Of a stretch of DNA of 64,000 nt, positions 52,204 to 59,790 are shown in pieces. The stretch's first letter is position 1, and each line of letters starts with the position of its first letter. A model generated the notes under the pieces. The model had not been told where the DNA came from. It did not search any database and worked only from the letters and a program-made list of their open reading frames with translations. Source of the stretch: Nocardia grenadensis NBRC 108939 (GTDB lineage Bacteria > Actinomycetota > Actinomycetes > Mycobacteriales > Mycobacteriaceae); NCBI RefSeq assembly GCF_001613445.1, contig NZ_BDCJ01000017.1, forward strand, positions 177,848-241,847, given 5' to 3'. Position numbers and translations under genes: made by a program.

Positions 52204-53070
52204 TCAGCGCGGACCGGGGCGCTTCTGGATGATGGGCAGTGGCCGCGTCGTCCCGTCGTGCGCCGAGAGCCGATCGTCGCGCGGCGGCACGAACAGCGGC
52301 AGGGTGGGAGTGGGGTCCTCGGTGGTGCGGTCGATCGCGGGCAGTCCGTAGAACGCGCGGGCATTGTCCTCCAGCACCGCGTTCATATCGGTACCGACCA
52401 CATCGCAGATCAGCTCCACATCCGATTCCCGGAACGGCCGGCCCGCGCGGGTGCCGGGCAGATCGCTGCCGAACATCAGCGCCGCCGGATCGACCGCATG
52501 GATCCGGCGCAGCGCCGTCGCGACATCCATATCGACCCGCCCGAAACCGGTCGCCTTCACTCGCGCACCCCGGTCGACCAGGTCCAGCAGATAGGACAGA
52601 CCCTCCTCGGACATTCCGAGATGGTCGATGGACACCTTCGGCAGTTTCAGGATCACCGGTTGTAGCGAGGCCAGCATCTGGCCGTCGACATAGATCTCCA
52701 CATGCCAGCCCGCCAACTCGTAGGCGCGCAGGGCCTGCCGGGTCATACTGGCGATATCCGCGGCCGCGCGTTTGAGGTTGAACCGGACCGCGCGCACGCC
52801 GGCCTCGTGCAGGTCGAGGATCTCGGCGTCGGAGGCGTCGGGGTCCAGCCGGGTCACCCCGACCCAGCCGGGACCGAGTTCGGACAGAGCAGCGCGCAGA
52901 TAGCTCTGATCGTTGCTCTGGAACGAAGCGCTCACCACCGCGCCGCCGGAAGGCCGGAACCGGGACATCCGCCGCCGATAGTCGGCGACGGTGTAGGGCT
53001 CCGGTAGGTAGCCTTCGTTCTCGATCAGCGGAAAACGCGGATCGATGATGTGCACATGGGCGTCGAACAC
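52204..53070 (-). CDS. Amidohydrolase-family (TIM-barrel) protein
   Basis: 288 residues. It begins with the metal-site FDAHVHIID near residue 2, has SIDHLGMSEEGLSYLLDLVD near 150 (second metal His) and DPAALMFGSDLPGTRAGRPF near 195 (catalytic Asp). These match the amidohydrolase-2 family (decarboxylases, lactonases). The last ~40 residues are Pro/Arg-rich. GTG 53070, no strong ribosome site. Substrate unknown. Confidence 0.86.
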   Translation of the reverse strand: MFDAHVHIIDPRFPLIENEGYLPEPYTVADYRRRMSRFRPSGGAVVSASFQSNDQSYLRAALSELGPGWVGVTRLDPDASDAEILDLHEAGVRAVRFNLKRAAADIASMTRQALRAYELAGWHVEIYVDGQMLASLQPVILKLPKVSIDHLGMSEEGLSYLLDLVDRGARVKATGFGRVDMDVATALRRIHAVDPAALMFGSDLPGTRAGRPFRESDVELICDVVGTDMNAVLEDNARAFYGLPAIDRTTEDPTPTLPLFVPPRDDRLSAHDGTTRPLPIIQKRPGPR

Positions 53071-53142
53071 TGCTACAGCATGCCTGATAGATCGGGGCGT
53101 CCGCTGCTCTCGACCACGGATCGCCGAGCAGCGGACGATAGG

Positions 53143-54531
53143 TCAGACCTTGTGGGGTTCGCTCGCGCGCAACATATCTTCACGCTCCACGACCTTGACC
53201 CGCTCACGGCCCTCGGGCTCGCCGAGGGACCGCTCGTGCGCGTCGAGCCGGTACCAGCCGGCCCAAGTGGTGAACGGGATGCCCCGGCCCTCCAGGAATT
53301 CCAGCACGGCCTCGGGCTCCGGGCTCTCGGCCGGCACGAAATCCGTGCTGTCGTCCACCAGGCAGGCGACGGTCTCATTGGCGTCACCCTTGGTGTGGCC
53401 GATGAGCCCGACCGGACCGCGCTTGATCCAGCCGGTCACATAGGTGCCGGGCAGGTAGCGGGCGGCCCCGTCGGCGTTCTCGTCGACCAGGACCCGGCCG
53501 GCCTCGTTCGGGATGACCCCGGCCTGATCGTCGAAGGGCAGCTCGGAGATGTTCTGCGACAGGTAACCGACAGCCCGGTAGACGGCCTGTACATCCCATT
53601 GCTTGAAGGTGCCGGTGCCCTTCACATTGCCGGTGCCGTCGAGCTGGGTGCGCTCGGTACGCAGACCCACGACCTTGCCGTCCTCACCCAGGATCTCCGA
53701 AGGCGATTCGAAGAAGTGCAGGAACAGCTTGTGCGGGCGATCGCCCTGGTCGCGGATGGCCCACTGCTCGAGGGTGTTGGCCACCATATCGACCTGCTTC
53801 GAATGCCGCCGCGCGGCTTCCGAACCCTCGTCGTAGTCGATGTCCTCCGGATCGACGATCACCTCGATCGTCGGGGAATGGTCGAGCTCGCGCAGCTCCA
53901 GCGGAGTGAACTTGGCCTGCGCCGGACCGCGACGGCCGAATACGTGCACCTCGACGGCCTTGTTGTTCTTCAGGCCCGTGTACACGTTCGGCGGGATCTC
54001 GGTCGGCAGCAGTTCGTCACCGGTCTTGGCCAGCACCCGCGCCACATCCAGGGCGACATTGCCGACACCGAGTACCGCGACCTTCTCCGCTTCCAGCGGC
54101 CAGGTGCGCGGCACGTCCGGATGCCCGTCGTACCAGGACACGAAATCGGCCGCACCGTAGGAGCCGTCCAGGTCGATACCCGGAATCGGCAGCGCCCGGT
54201 CGGCGTTGGCGCCGGTGGAGAAGATCACCGCGTCGTAGAAACGACGCAGATCCGACAGCGTGATATCGGTGCCGTAATCGATATTGCCGAGCAGGCGTAC
54301 CTGCTCCTTGTCCAGCACCTTGTGCAGGGCGGTGACGATGCCCTTGATCCGCGGGTGGTCCGGGGCCACGCCGTAGCGGATCAGTCCGAACGGGGCGGGC
54401 ATCCGCTCGAACAGATCGATCGAGACGTCCGCATCGGATTTCATCAACGCGTCGGCGGCATAGATACCGGCCGGCCCGGCTCCGACGATCGCGATCCGAA
54501 GCGGGCGGTTCGCTTCCTTCTGCTCGGTCAT
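53143..54531 (-). CDS. fprA: Ferredoxin/flavodoxin-NADP+ reductase FprA
   Basis: 462 residues, adrenodoxin-reductase type. FAD site RIAIVGAGPAGIYAADAL at ~12-29, RMPAPFGLIRYGVAPDH near 43, NADP site VAVLGVGNVALDVARVLA near 150, and VYRAVGY plus GWIKRGPVGLIGHTKGD near 365-395. Supplies electrons from NADPH to ferredoxins for P450s and Fe-S assembly. ATG 54531. An iron-box-like palindrome lies 47 bp upstream, so iron-dependent repression is likely. Confidence 0.95.
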   Translation of the reverse strand: MTEQKEANRPLRIAIVGAGPAGIYAADALMKSDADVSIDLFERMPAPFGLIRYGVAPDHPRIKGIVTALHKVLDKEQVRLLGNIDYGTDITLSDLRRFYDAVIFSTGANADRALPIPGIDLDGSYGAADFVSWYDGHPDVPRTWPLEAEKVAVLGVGNVALDVARVLAKTGDELLPTEIPPNVYTGLKNNKAVEVHVFGRRGPAQAKFTPLELRELDHSPTIEVIVDPEDIDYDEGSEAARRHSKQVDMVANTLEQWAIRDQGDRPHKLFLHFFESPSEILGEDGKVVGLRTERTQLDGTGNVKGTGTFKQWDVQAVYRAVGYLSQNISELPFDDQAGVIPNEAGRVLVDENADGAARYLPGTYVTGWIKRGPVGLIGHTKGDANETVACLVDDSTDFVPAESPEPEAVLEFLEGRGIPFTTWAGWYRLDAHERSLGEPEGRERVKVVEREDMLRASEPHKV

Positions 54532-54577
54532 CTGTTACGCGCACCCTTATCGGTCGAAAGAATCACTGGCGTTGTTG

Positions 54578-54596
54578 TTAGCTTAGGCTAACTTGA
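54578..54596. promoter_or_regulatory. IdeR/DtxR-type iron box
   Basis: TTAGCTTAGGCTAACTTGA agrees with the 19-bp mycobacterial/corynebacterial iron-box consensus TTAGGTTAGGCTAACCTAA at 16 of 19 positions and keeps the TTAGGCTAA core. It lies upstream of fprA, within plausible promoter distance, in an otherwise GC-rich gap. A second divergent target would be the membrane-anchored protein gene at 54759. Confidence 0.75.
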
Positions 54597-54758
54597 CGCG
54601 CGGCTCGTATGCACCTACTTCGCGTCGTCCGTGGGTGGCTGTTCACCGTTCGTCGTCCCACGTCTTCGCGGGTAGCGCTGTGCTGCGGTACCCGCCCACC
54701 CGCGATTCTATCGGGGTGCGGGCACGGTGCGATCCGGGGACCAGGGATGATCGTCGGT

Positions 54759-55229
54759 ATGAGCGATCCCGGAGCGGCCGACGAGCAGCCGACCACCGAA
54801 TCGGGCGACGACGAGCGACCGCGCTCGATCACCCCGTTCGTCGTGGCCGCGGCGGTCGCGGCCCTGGTCCTGGTCGGTGTACTCATCGCCGGCCTGGTGG
54901 CGCCCGCTGAGAAAAATGTCACAGATTCCGACCGGATAGCGGGAGCGGTCCGGGAGTTCGCCGATGTGAGCAACCGCTACGGGCCCGAACCGCCCCGCCA
55001 AGCGGTGTGTCCCGGGTTCGTGCCCGCCCGCTCCCCGCTGGCCGGACAGCTGAAACCCGGCGAAACCGGGAAAGATATCGAGATCACGAGATTCGGCCCC
55101 GTCCATATCACCGGCGACACCGCGAATATCGAAGTGACCAGCCGTGTGGAAGGCGAGGAACGGACCGCGACCTGGTGGCTGTTCCAGTCCGACGGCGACT
55201 GGAAGGTGTGCAACCAACCGGCCGGCTGA
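54759..55229 (+). CDS. Membrane-anchored protein with SnoaL/DUF4878-like domain
   Basis: 156 residues. Acidic N-terminus, one transmembrane helix (~28-50, ITPFVVAAAVAALVLVGVLI), and an extracytoplasmic domain with two cysteines (QAVCPGF, WKVCNQ). The WWLFQSDGDWKVCN end is typical of small NTF2-like proteins associated with actinobacterial envelopes. ATG 54759 preferred over ATG 54747. Function unknown. Confidence 0.75.
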   Translation: MSDPGAADEQPTTESGDDERPRSITPFVVAAAVAALVLVGVLIAGLVAPAEKNVTDSDRIAGAVREFADVSNRYGPEPPRQAVCPGFVPARSPLAGQLKPGETGKDIEITRFGPVHITGDTANIEVTSRVEGEERTATWWLFQSDGDWKVCNQPAG

Positions 55230-55289
55230 GCTCGCCGAAGGCGTCAACCGACGTTTGACACGGCCCGACTGCGCCGGGCAATCTTTTCG

Positions 55290-55400
55290 ATTGGGTCATG
55301 AGTACCAGTGCCAAGCCCCGGCTCGCTGGTCGGCAACCCTCCTCCGCGGTGGGGTGCTCCGGGTGACGACCTGGCGCGCATCGATCGGATGCGGCAAGTG
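55290..55400 (+). ncRNA. SAM-IV riboswitch
   Basis: The RNA contains the ordered SAM-IV elements: GGTCATGAG (P1 5' side plus conserved UGAG), a CCAGTG...CGCTGG hairpin (about 55305-55329) with AAGCCCCGGCT, GGCAACCC, a TCCTCCGCGGTGGGGTGC hairpin, CCGGGTGA and closing GACC (55368-55371) pairing with GGTC (55294-55297). It precedes rhodanese-metZ, matching the known SAM-IV location before Rv0390-metZ. Binding of S-adenosylmethionine is expected to lower expression. Exact 3' limit is approximate. Confidence 0.85.
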
Positions 55401-55423
55401 CGGTTTCGCAGGAGGTGCCACGT

Positions 55424-55840
55424 ATGAATTACGCAGGGGATATCGGCCCGCAGCAGGCATGGGACCTGCTGACCGGGAATCCGGACGCAGTCCTGGTGGA
55501 TGTGCGGACCGAAGCCGAATGGAAATTCGTCGGAATACCCGACACCAGCTCTATCGCCAAGCCGACACTGCTGGTCGAGTGGGTCGACGGCACCGGCACC
55601 CGCAATACCGAATTCCTGGACCAGCTGCGTGGCGCCCTGTCCGACCACCCCGCGGACGCGCCCGTGCTCTTCCTGTGTCGCTCCGGGCAGCGTTCGGCGC
55701 ACGCGGCCGACGCCGCTACCGCCGCGGGTATCGCACCCTCCTACAACATCAGCGACGGTTTCGAGGGTCCGCTGGACGAACTCGGGCATCGCGGCGGCGC
55801 CGGCTGGCGGGCCCACGGACTGCCCTGGCGGCAGTCGTGA
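55424..55840 (+). CDS. Rhodanese-like sulfurtransferase
   Basis: 138 residues. Single rhodanese domain with DVRTEAEWKFVGIPD near 28 and the active-site loop FLCRSGQRSAHAADAA near 85 (Cys). AGGAGGTGCC precedes the ATG at 55424. It lies directly after the SAM-IV riboswitch and overlaps metZ by 4 bp. The pair parallels Rv0390-Rv0391, suggesting a role in supplying sulfide or persulfide sulfur for homocysteine formation; inference from context. Confidence 0.92.
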   Translation: MNYAGDIGPQQAWDLLTGNPDAVLVDVRTEAEWKFVGIPDTSSIAKPTLLVEWVDGTGTRNTEFLDQLRGALSDHPADAPVLFLCRSGQRSAHAADAATAAGIAPSYNISDGFEGPLDELGHRGGAGWRAHGLPWRQS

Positions 55841-57051
55841 TCGGCGGCGGTTCGTTCGAACGGCCGTTACCCGAAGGCGTCGGTCCGGCGACACTGGGTG
55901 TGCGCGGCGGTCTGAGCCGTTCGGGATTCGACGAGACCTCCGAGGCCCTGTACCTGAACTCGGGGTTCGTCTACGCCAGTGCCGAAGCGGCCGAGGCCGC
56001 GTTCACCGGGGACAACCCGCACTACGTGTACTCCCGCTACGGCAACCCGACGGTGACCACCTTCCAGGAACGGATGCGCCTGCTCGACGGCGCCGAAGCC
56101 TGTTTCGCCACCGCCAGCGGTATGGCCGCCGTTTTCGTCGCCCTCGGTGCGCTGCTGAAGGCGGGCGACCGGCTGGTGGCCGCGCGCAGCCTGTTCGGCT
56201 CCTGCTTCGTGGTGTGCAACGAGATCCTGCCCCGCTGGGGTGTCGAAACGGTATTCGTCGACGGCGAAGACCTCGACCAGTGGGAAGCGGCGCTGTCCGA
56301 ACCCACCGCCGCGGTGTTCTTCGAGACTCCGGCCAACCCGATGCAGACCCTGGTCGACGTACGCAAGGTCTGCGAGCTCGCGCATGCCGCGGGCGCGCAG
56401 GTGGTCCTGGACAATGTGTTCGCCACCCCGCTGCTACAGCGCGGCTTCGGACTCGGCGCCGACGTGGTGGTCTACTCGGGCACCAAACACATCGACGGAC
56501 AGGGCCGGGTACTCGGCGGCGCGATCCTCGGCACCGCCGAGTACATCGAAGGCCCGGTCAAGACGCTCATGCGCCACACCGGACCCGCCCTGAGCCCGTT
56601 CAACGCCTGGACGCTGCTCAAGGGTCTGGAAACCATGCCGCTGCGGGTCCGTCGGTCCACCGATTCGGCGCTGCGGATCGCGCGCTACCTCGAGGAGCAT
56701 CCCGCCGTGAGCTGGGTCCGGTATCCGTTCCTGGAATCGCATCCGCAGTACGAGCTGGCGGCCGCGCAGATGAACGGCGGCGGCACCGTGGTGACCTTCG
56801 AACTCGCGGCCACCGCGGATCTCGCGAAGAAGCGGGCCTTCGAGGTGCTGAACAAGCTGCGGATCATCGATATCTCCAACAACCTGGGCGACGCGAAAAG
56901 CTTGATCACCCATCCGGCGACCACCACCCACCGGGCCATGGGTCCCGAAGGCCGCGCGAGCATCGGCCTCTCGGACGGGGTCGTCCGGGTCTCGATCGGC
57001 CTGGAGGACATCGAAGATCTCCTGGGCGACCTGGACCAGGCACTGAGCTGA
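55837..57051 (+). CDS. metZ: O-succinylhomoserine sulfhydrylase
   Basis: 404 residues, Cys/Met-metabolism PLP enzyme. SRYGNPTVTTFQERM near 66, ASGMAAVFVALGALL near 95, ANPMQTLVDV near 166, VVYSGTKHIDGQGRVLGG near 208 (PLP Lys), FNAWTLLKGLETMPLR near 250. Makes homocysteine from O-succinylhomoserine and sulfide. GTG 55837 overlaps the rhodanese stop. Under the SAM-IV riboswitch at 55290. Confidence 0.94.
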   Translation: MIGGGSFERPLPEGVGPATLGVRGGLSRSGFDETSEALYLNSGFVYASAEAAEAAFTGDNPHYVYSRYGNPTVTTFQERMRLLDGAEACFATASGMAAVFVALGALLKAGDRLVAARSLFGSCFVVCNEILPRWGVETVFVDGEDLDQWEAALSEPTAAVFFETPANPMQTLVDVRKVCELAHAAGAQVVLDNVFATPLLQRGFGLGADVVVYSGTKHIDGQGRVLGGAILGTAEYIEGPVKTLMRHTGPALSPFNAWTLLKGLETMPLRVRRSTDSALRIARYLEEHPAVSWVRYPFLESHPQYELAAAQMNGGGTVVTFELAATADLAKKRAFEVLNKLRIIDISNNLGDAKSLITHPATTTHRAMGPEGRASIGLSDGVVRVSIGLEDIEDLLGDLDQALS

Positions 57052-57084
57052 TCGCTTCGAGGTAGTGGATCGCCGGTAGGTGCA

Positions 57085-57103
57085 CCCTGACCGGCGGTCA
57101 GGG
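57085..57103 (+). terminator. Stem-loop after metZ
   Basis: CCCTGACC-GGC-GGTCAGGG forms a perfect 8-bp stem with a 3-nt loop, 34 bp after the metZ stop. No T-run. It sits between convergent genes (metZ and the HAD gene at 57387) and is a plausible intrinsic terminator. Confidence 0.6.
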
Positions 57104-57126
57104 CTCCAGCCCCACCCACCTCGTCT

Positions 57127-57300
57127 CCGACCGCCTTTGCGATCGGCCGCACCCGCTCGGCGCCGAGTTCAGCGAGGCTCATAAAGGGTCGAGGCCCGTC
57201 CCACCGTTCAGGCCTCGAAGCGCATGCGCGAAGCGCGAGTCTCGAGGCCTGAACGGTGGGACCAAGGGGGCCTCGACCCCGCGCCGCCGGAGGCGGCGCC
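57127..57300. repeat. Long-hairpin dispersed repeat, copy A
   Basis: A left flank (GCCGAGTTCAGCGAGGC near 57162) leads into an arm at 57187-57218. This arm is the exact reverse complement of 57242-57278 except for a 5-nt bulge, so 32 bp pair, with a 23-nt loop containing GCGCATGCGC. After the right arm come GCCGCCGGAGGCGGC palindromic bases. A second copy occurs at 59560-59765. It fills most of the 335-bp gap after metZ and contains no believable gene. Confidence 0.75.
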
Positions 57301-57386
57301 AAAGACACAGCACCTTCACGAACAAGCCCGCATCTCGACCTTCAGGGCTCACCCTCGACCAGGCCCCGTCCGCGGACGCCGCCCGC

Positions 57387-58205
57387 TCAGGTCCGCGGAT
57401 TCGCCGCCGCCTCGGTGAACGGGGTGCGCACCCGGCCGACCAGGTCGGCGACCGAGCTCAGCACGGTGGTCGGCCGGTAGGGGTATTGCTCGACCGACAC
57501 CTTCGTCGAGATACCGGAGGTCACCAGGATGGTGCGCATACCGGCTTCCATCCCGGAGATCACGTCGGTGTCCATCCGGTCGCCGATCATCACACTGGTC
57601 TGGGAGTGGGCGCCGATGCGGCGCAACGCCGAACGCATCATCAGCGGATTCGGTTTGCCGATGTAGTAGGGGTCGCGGCCGGTGGCCCGGGTGATCAGGG
57701 CCGCCACCGAACCGGTCGCGGGCAGTACGCCGTCCCGGGACGGGCCGGTCGGGTCGGGGTTGGTGGCGATGAACCGCGCACCCCGCTCGACCAGCCGGAT
57801 GGCCGTGGTGATCGCCTCGAACGAATAGGTGCGGGTCTCACCCAACACCACGTAATCGGGGTCCACCTCGGTCAGCACATAACCGATCTCGTGCAGTGCG
57901 GTCGTGAGTCCGGACTCGCCCACCACGTAGGCGGTGCCGCCGGGCCGCTGCTCGTCGAGGAAACTGGCGGTGGCCAGCGCCGAGGTCCAGATCGAATGCT
58001 CCGGGATCTCGAGTCCGGTCTGGCGCAGCCGGGCCTGGAGATCGCGCGGCGTGCGGATCGAATTGTTCGTCAGTACCAGGAACGGAATCTCCTCGGCCCG
58101 TAATTCGGCGAGGAACTCGTCGGCGCCGGGCACCATATGGTCTTCGTGCACCAGCACCCCGTCCATATCGGTCAGGTAGGACAGAATCTGGTCATCTGGG
58201 CTCAC
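57387..58205 (-). CDS. HAD-superfamily phosphatase (NagD-like)
   Basis: 272 residues. Motif I DMDGVLVHEDHMVPG near 13, motif II FLVLTNNSIRTP near 42, cap region ~85-170, motif III KPNPLMMRSAL near 190 and motif IV MIGDRMDTDVISGMEAGM near 211. This is the NagD/p-nitrophenylphosphatase subfamily (IIA). GTG start at 58205. Substrate probably a small phosphate ester. Convergent with metZ. Confidence 0.9.
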   Translation of the reverse strand: MSPDDQILSYLTDMDGVLVHEDHMVPGADEFLAELRAEEIPFLVLTNNSIRTPRDLQARLRQTGLEIPEHSIWTSALATASFLDEQRPGGTAYVVGESGLTTALHEIGYVLTEVDPDYVVLGETRTYSFEAITTAIRLVERGARFIATNPDPTGPSRDGVLPATGSVAALITRATGRDPYYIGKPNPLMMRSALRRIGAHSQTSVMIGDRMDTDVISGMEAGMRTILVTSGISTKVSVEQYPYRPTTVLSSVADLVGRVRTPFTEAAANPRT

Positions 58206-58458
58206 ACCATCGATTCTGCGCTCCAGCGGCGCGCGGACCGAGTGCGCCGCGCCCGGGGTGAGGAACGTGACACGAGACGACACCGCCGCGGACCTGTGCG
58301 CGTCCACCTACGATCCGCGGTCACCGCATCGGCCGAGGCGGACCCTGGCGCACCTCCGGCCCCGCATGGGCTGCGGGTGGGCTCGGCCCGACGGCGCCTA
58401 TTAGTGTCGAATCCGGGCCGGAGACGGCCAGACCACAACGCGACAGGAGTGGGCGCAA

Positions 58459-59469
58459 ATGGGTGAACTGAAGCTCGGATACAAAGCATCGGCGGAACAA
58501 TTCGGACCCCGTGAACTGGTAGAGCTGGCGGTACTGGTCGAGGAACACGGCCTCGACAGCGCCACGGTCAGCGATCATTTCCAGCCGTGGCGGCACAAGG
58601 GTGGCCACGCGCCGTTCTCCCTGGCCTGGCTGGCCGCGGCGGGTGAGCGCACCGACCGGATCCTGCTCGGTACCTCGGTACTCACCCCTACCTTCCGGTA
58701 CAACCCCGCCGTGATCGCGCAGGCGTTCGCGACCCTGGGCTGCCTGTATCCGGGACGGGTGATGTTGGGGGTGGGCACCGGTGAGGCACTCAACGAGATC
58801 GCCACCGGTTACTCCGGGGAATGGCCGGAGTTCAAGGAGCGCTTCGCGCGGCTGCGCGAAGCGGTCGACCTGATGCGTGCCCTGTGGACCGGCGCGCGCA
58901 CCGATTTCGACGGCACCTACTACAAGACGGTCGGCGCCTCCATCTATGACGTCCCCGAAGGCGGGATCCCGGTCTACATCGCCGCCGGCGGCCCGGTGGT
59001 GGCCCGGTACGCGGGCCGCGCCGGCGACGGGTTCATCTGTACCTCCGGTAAAGGCATGGAGCTGTACACGGAGAAACTGATGCCGGCGGTGGCCGAAGGC
59101 GCGGCGAAGGTGGACCGCGAGGTCGGCACGATCGACCGGATGATCGAGATCAAGATCTCCTACGACACCGACCCCGAACTCGCGCTGGAGAACACCCGCT
59201 TCTGGGCCCCGCTGTCGCTGACCCCCGAGCAGAAGCACAGCATCCACGACCCGATCGAGATGGAGGAAGCGGCCGACGCGCTGCCGATCGAGCAGATCGC
59301 CAAACGCTGGATCGTCGCCAGCGATCCCGACCAGGCGGTCGAACTGATCCAGCCGTACGTCGACGCGGGCCTGAACCACCTGGTCTTCCACGCTCCGGGT
59401 CACGACCAGAAACGCTTCCTGGACCTGTTCCAGCGCGACCTGGCGCCCCGGTTGCGGAAACTGGGGTAG
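58459..59469 (+). CDS. fgd: F420-dependent glucose-6-phosphate dehydrogenase
   Basis: 336 residues, luciferase-like TIM barrel. LGYKASAEQFGPRELVELAV (residues 4-23), VSDHFQPWRHKGGHAPFSLA near 39, VGTGEALNEIATGYSGEWPE near 107 and VYIAAGGPVVARYAGRAGDG near 175 are Fgd signatures with F420-contacting residues. It oxidises glucose-6-phosphate and reduces coenzyme F420. In M. tuberculosis fgd1 lies just before pta-ackA, as here. Confidence 0.95.
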   Translation: MGELKLGYKASAEQFGPRELVELAVLVEEHGLDSATVSDHFQPWRHKGGHAPFSLAWLAAAGERTDRILLGTSVLTPTFRYNPAVIAQAFATLGCLYPGRVMLGVGTGEALNEIATGYSGEWPEFKERFARLREAVDLMRALWTGARTDFDGTYYKTVGASIYDVPEGGIPVYIAAGGPVVARYAGRAGDGFICTSGKGMELYTEKLMPAVAEGAAKVDREVGTIDRMIEIKISYDTDPELALENTRFWAPLSLTPEQKHSIHDPIEMEEAADALPIEQIAKRWIVASDPDQAVELIQPYVDAGLNHLVFHAPGHDQKRFLDLFQRDLAPRLRKLG

Positions 59470-59559
59470 CGGACAGCGGACGCGGGGGGTCGTCCCGGTC
59501 AGCACGTCGCGCCACCCGAGCAGGTGTCCGCTCCCGGTCGGCGCACCACCCGGGACCGA

Positions 59560-59765
59560 CCTTCGCGAACAGCCGCACACCCCCTGTGCCGAGTTCAGCG
59601 AGGCCCTGAAAGGGTCGAGGCCCGCGTCCCGCCCCTTGGCCGAAGCTGTCGACGGCTCCCACTCCGCGAACGGCGGACCGTACATCGCAGGAGCCGAAAG
59701 CTCGAGTCCCGAGGCCTGAACGGCGGGACCAGGGGGCCTCGGCCCCGCGACGCCGCAGACGTCGC
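59560..59765. repeat. Long-hairpin dispersed repeat, copy B
   Basis: It shares with copy A the left block (GCCGAGTTCAGCGAGGC near 59588, then AAAGGGTCGAGGCCCG) and the right block (GAGGCCTGAACGGCGGGACC near 59710, then GGGGGCCTCGGCCCCGCG). The middle differs, so only the outer part of the hairpin pairs. Same orientation as copy A. It ends 25 bp before the pta start and probably contains or displaces the pta promoter. The remainder of 59470-59790 has no gene. Confidence 0.7.
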
Positions 59766-59790
59766 AATGAACACAGCTAGGCTCTCAACC

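Noticed and set aside
57187..57278. Long inverted repeat as a CRISPR or transposon end
   Set aside because: There are only two arms around one loop, no array periodicity, no transposase and no clear target-site duplication; reported as an intergenic repeat instead.
57224..57418. Small ORF through repeat copy A
   Set aside because: Coding is created by the hairpin repeat; the sequence is repeated near copy B in a different frame and lacks a ribosome site.
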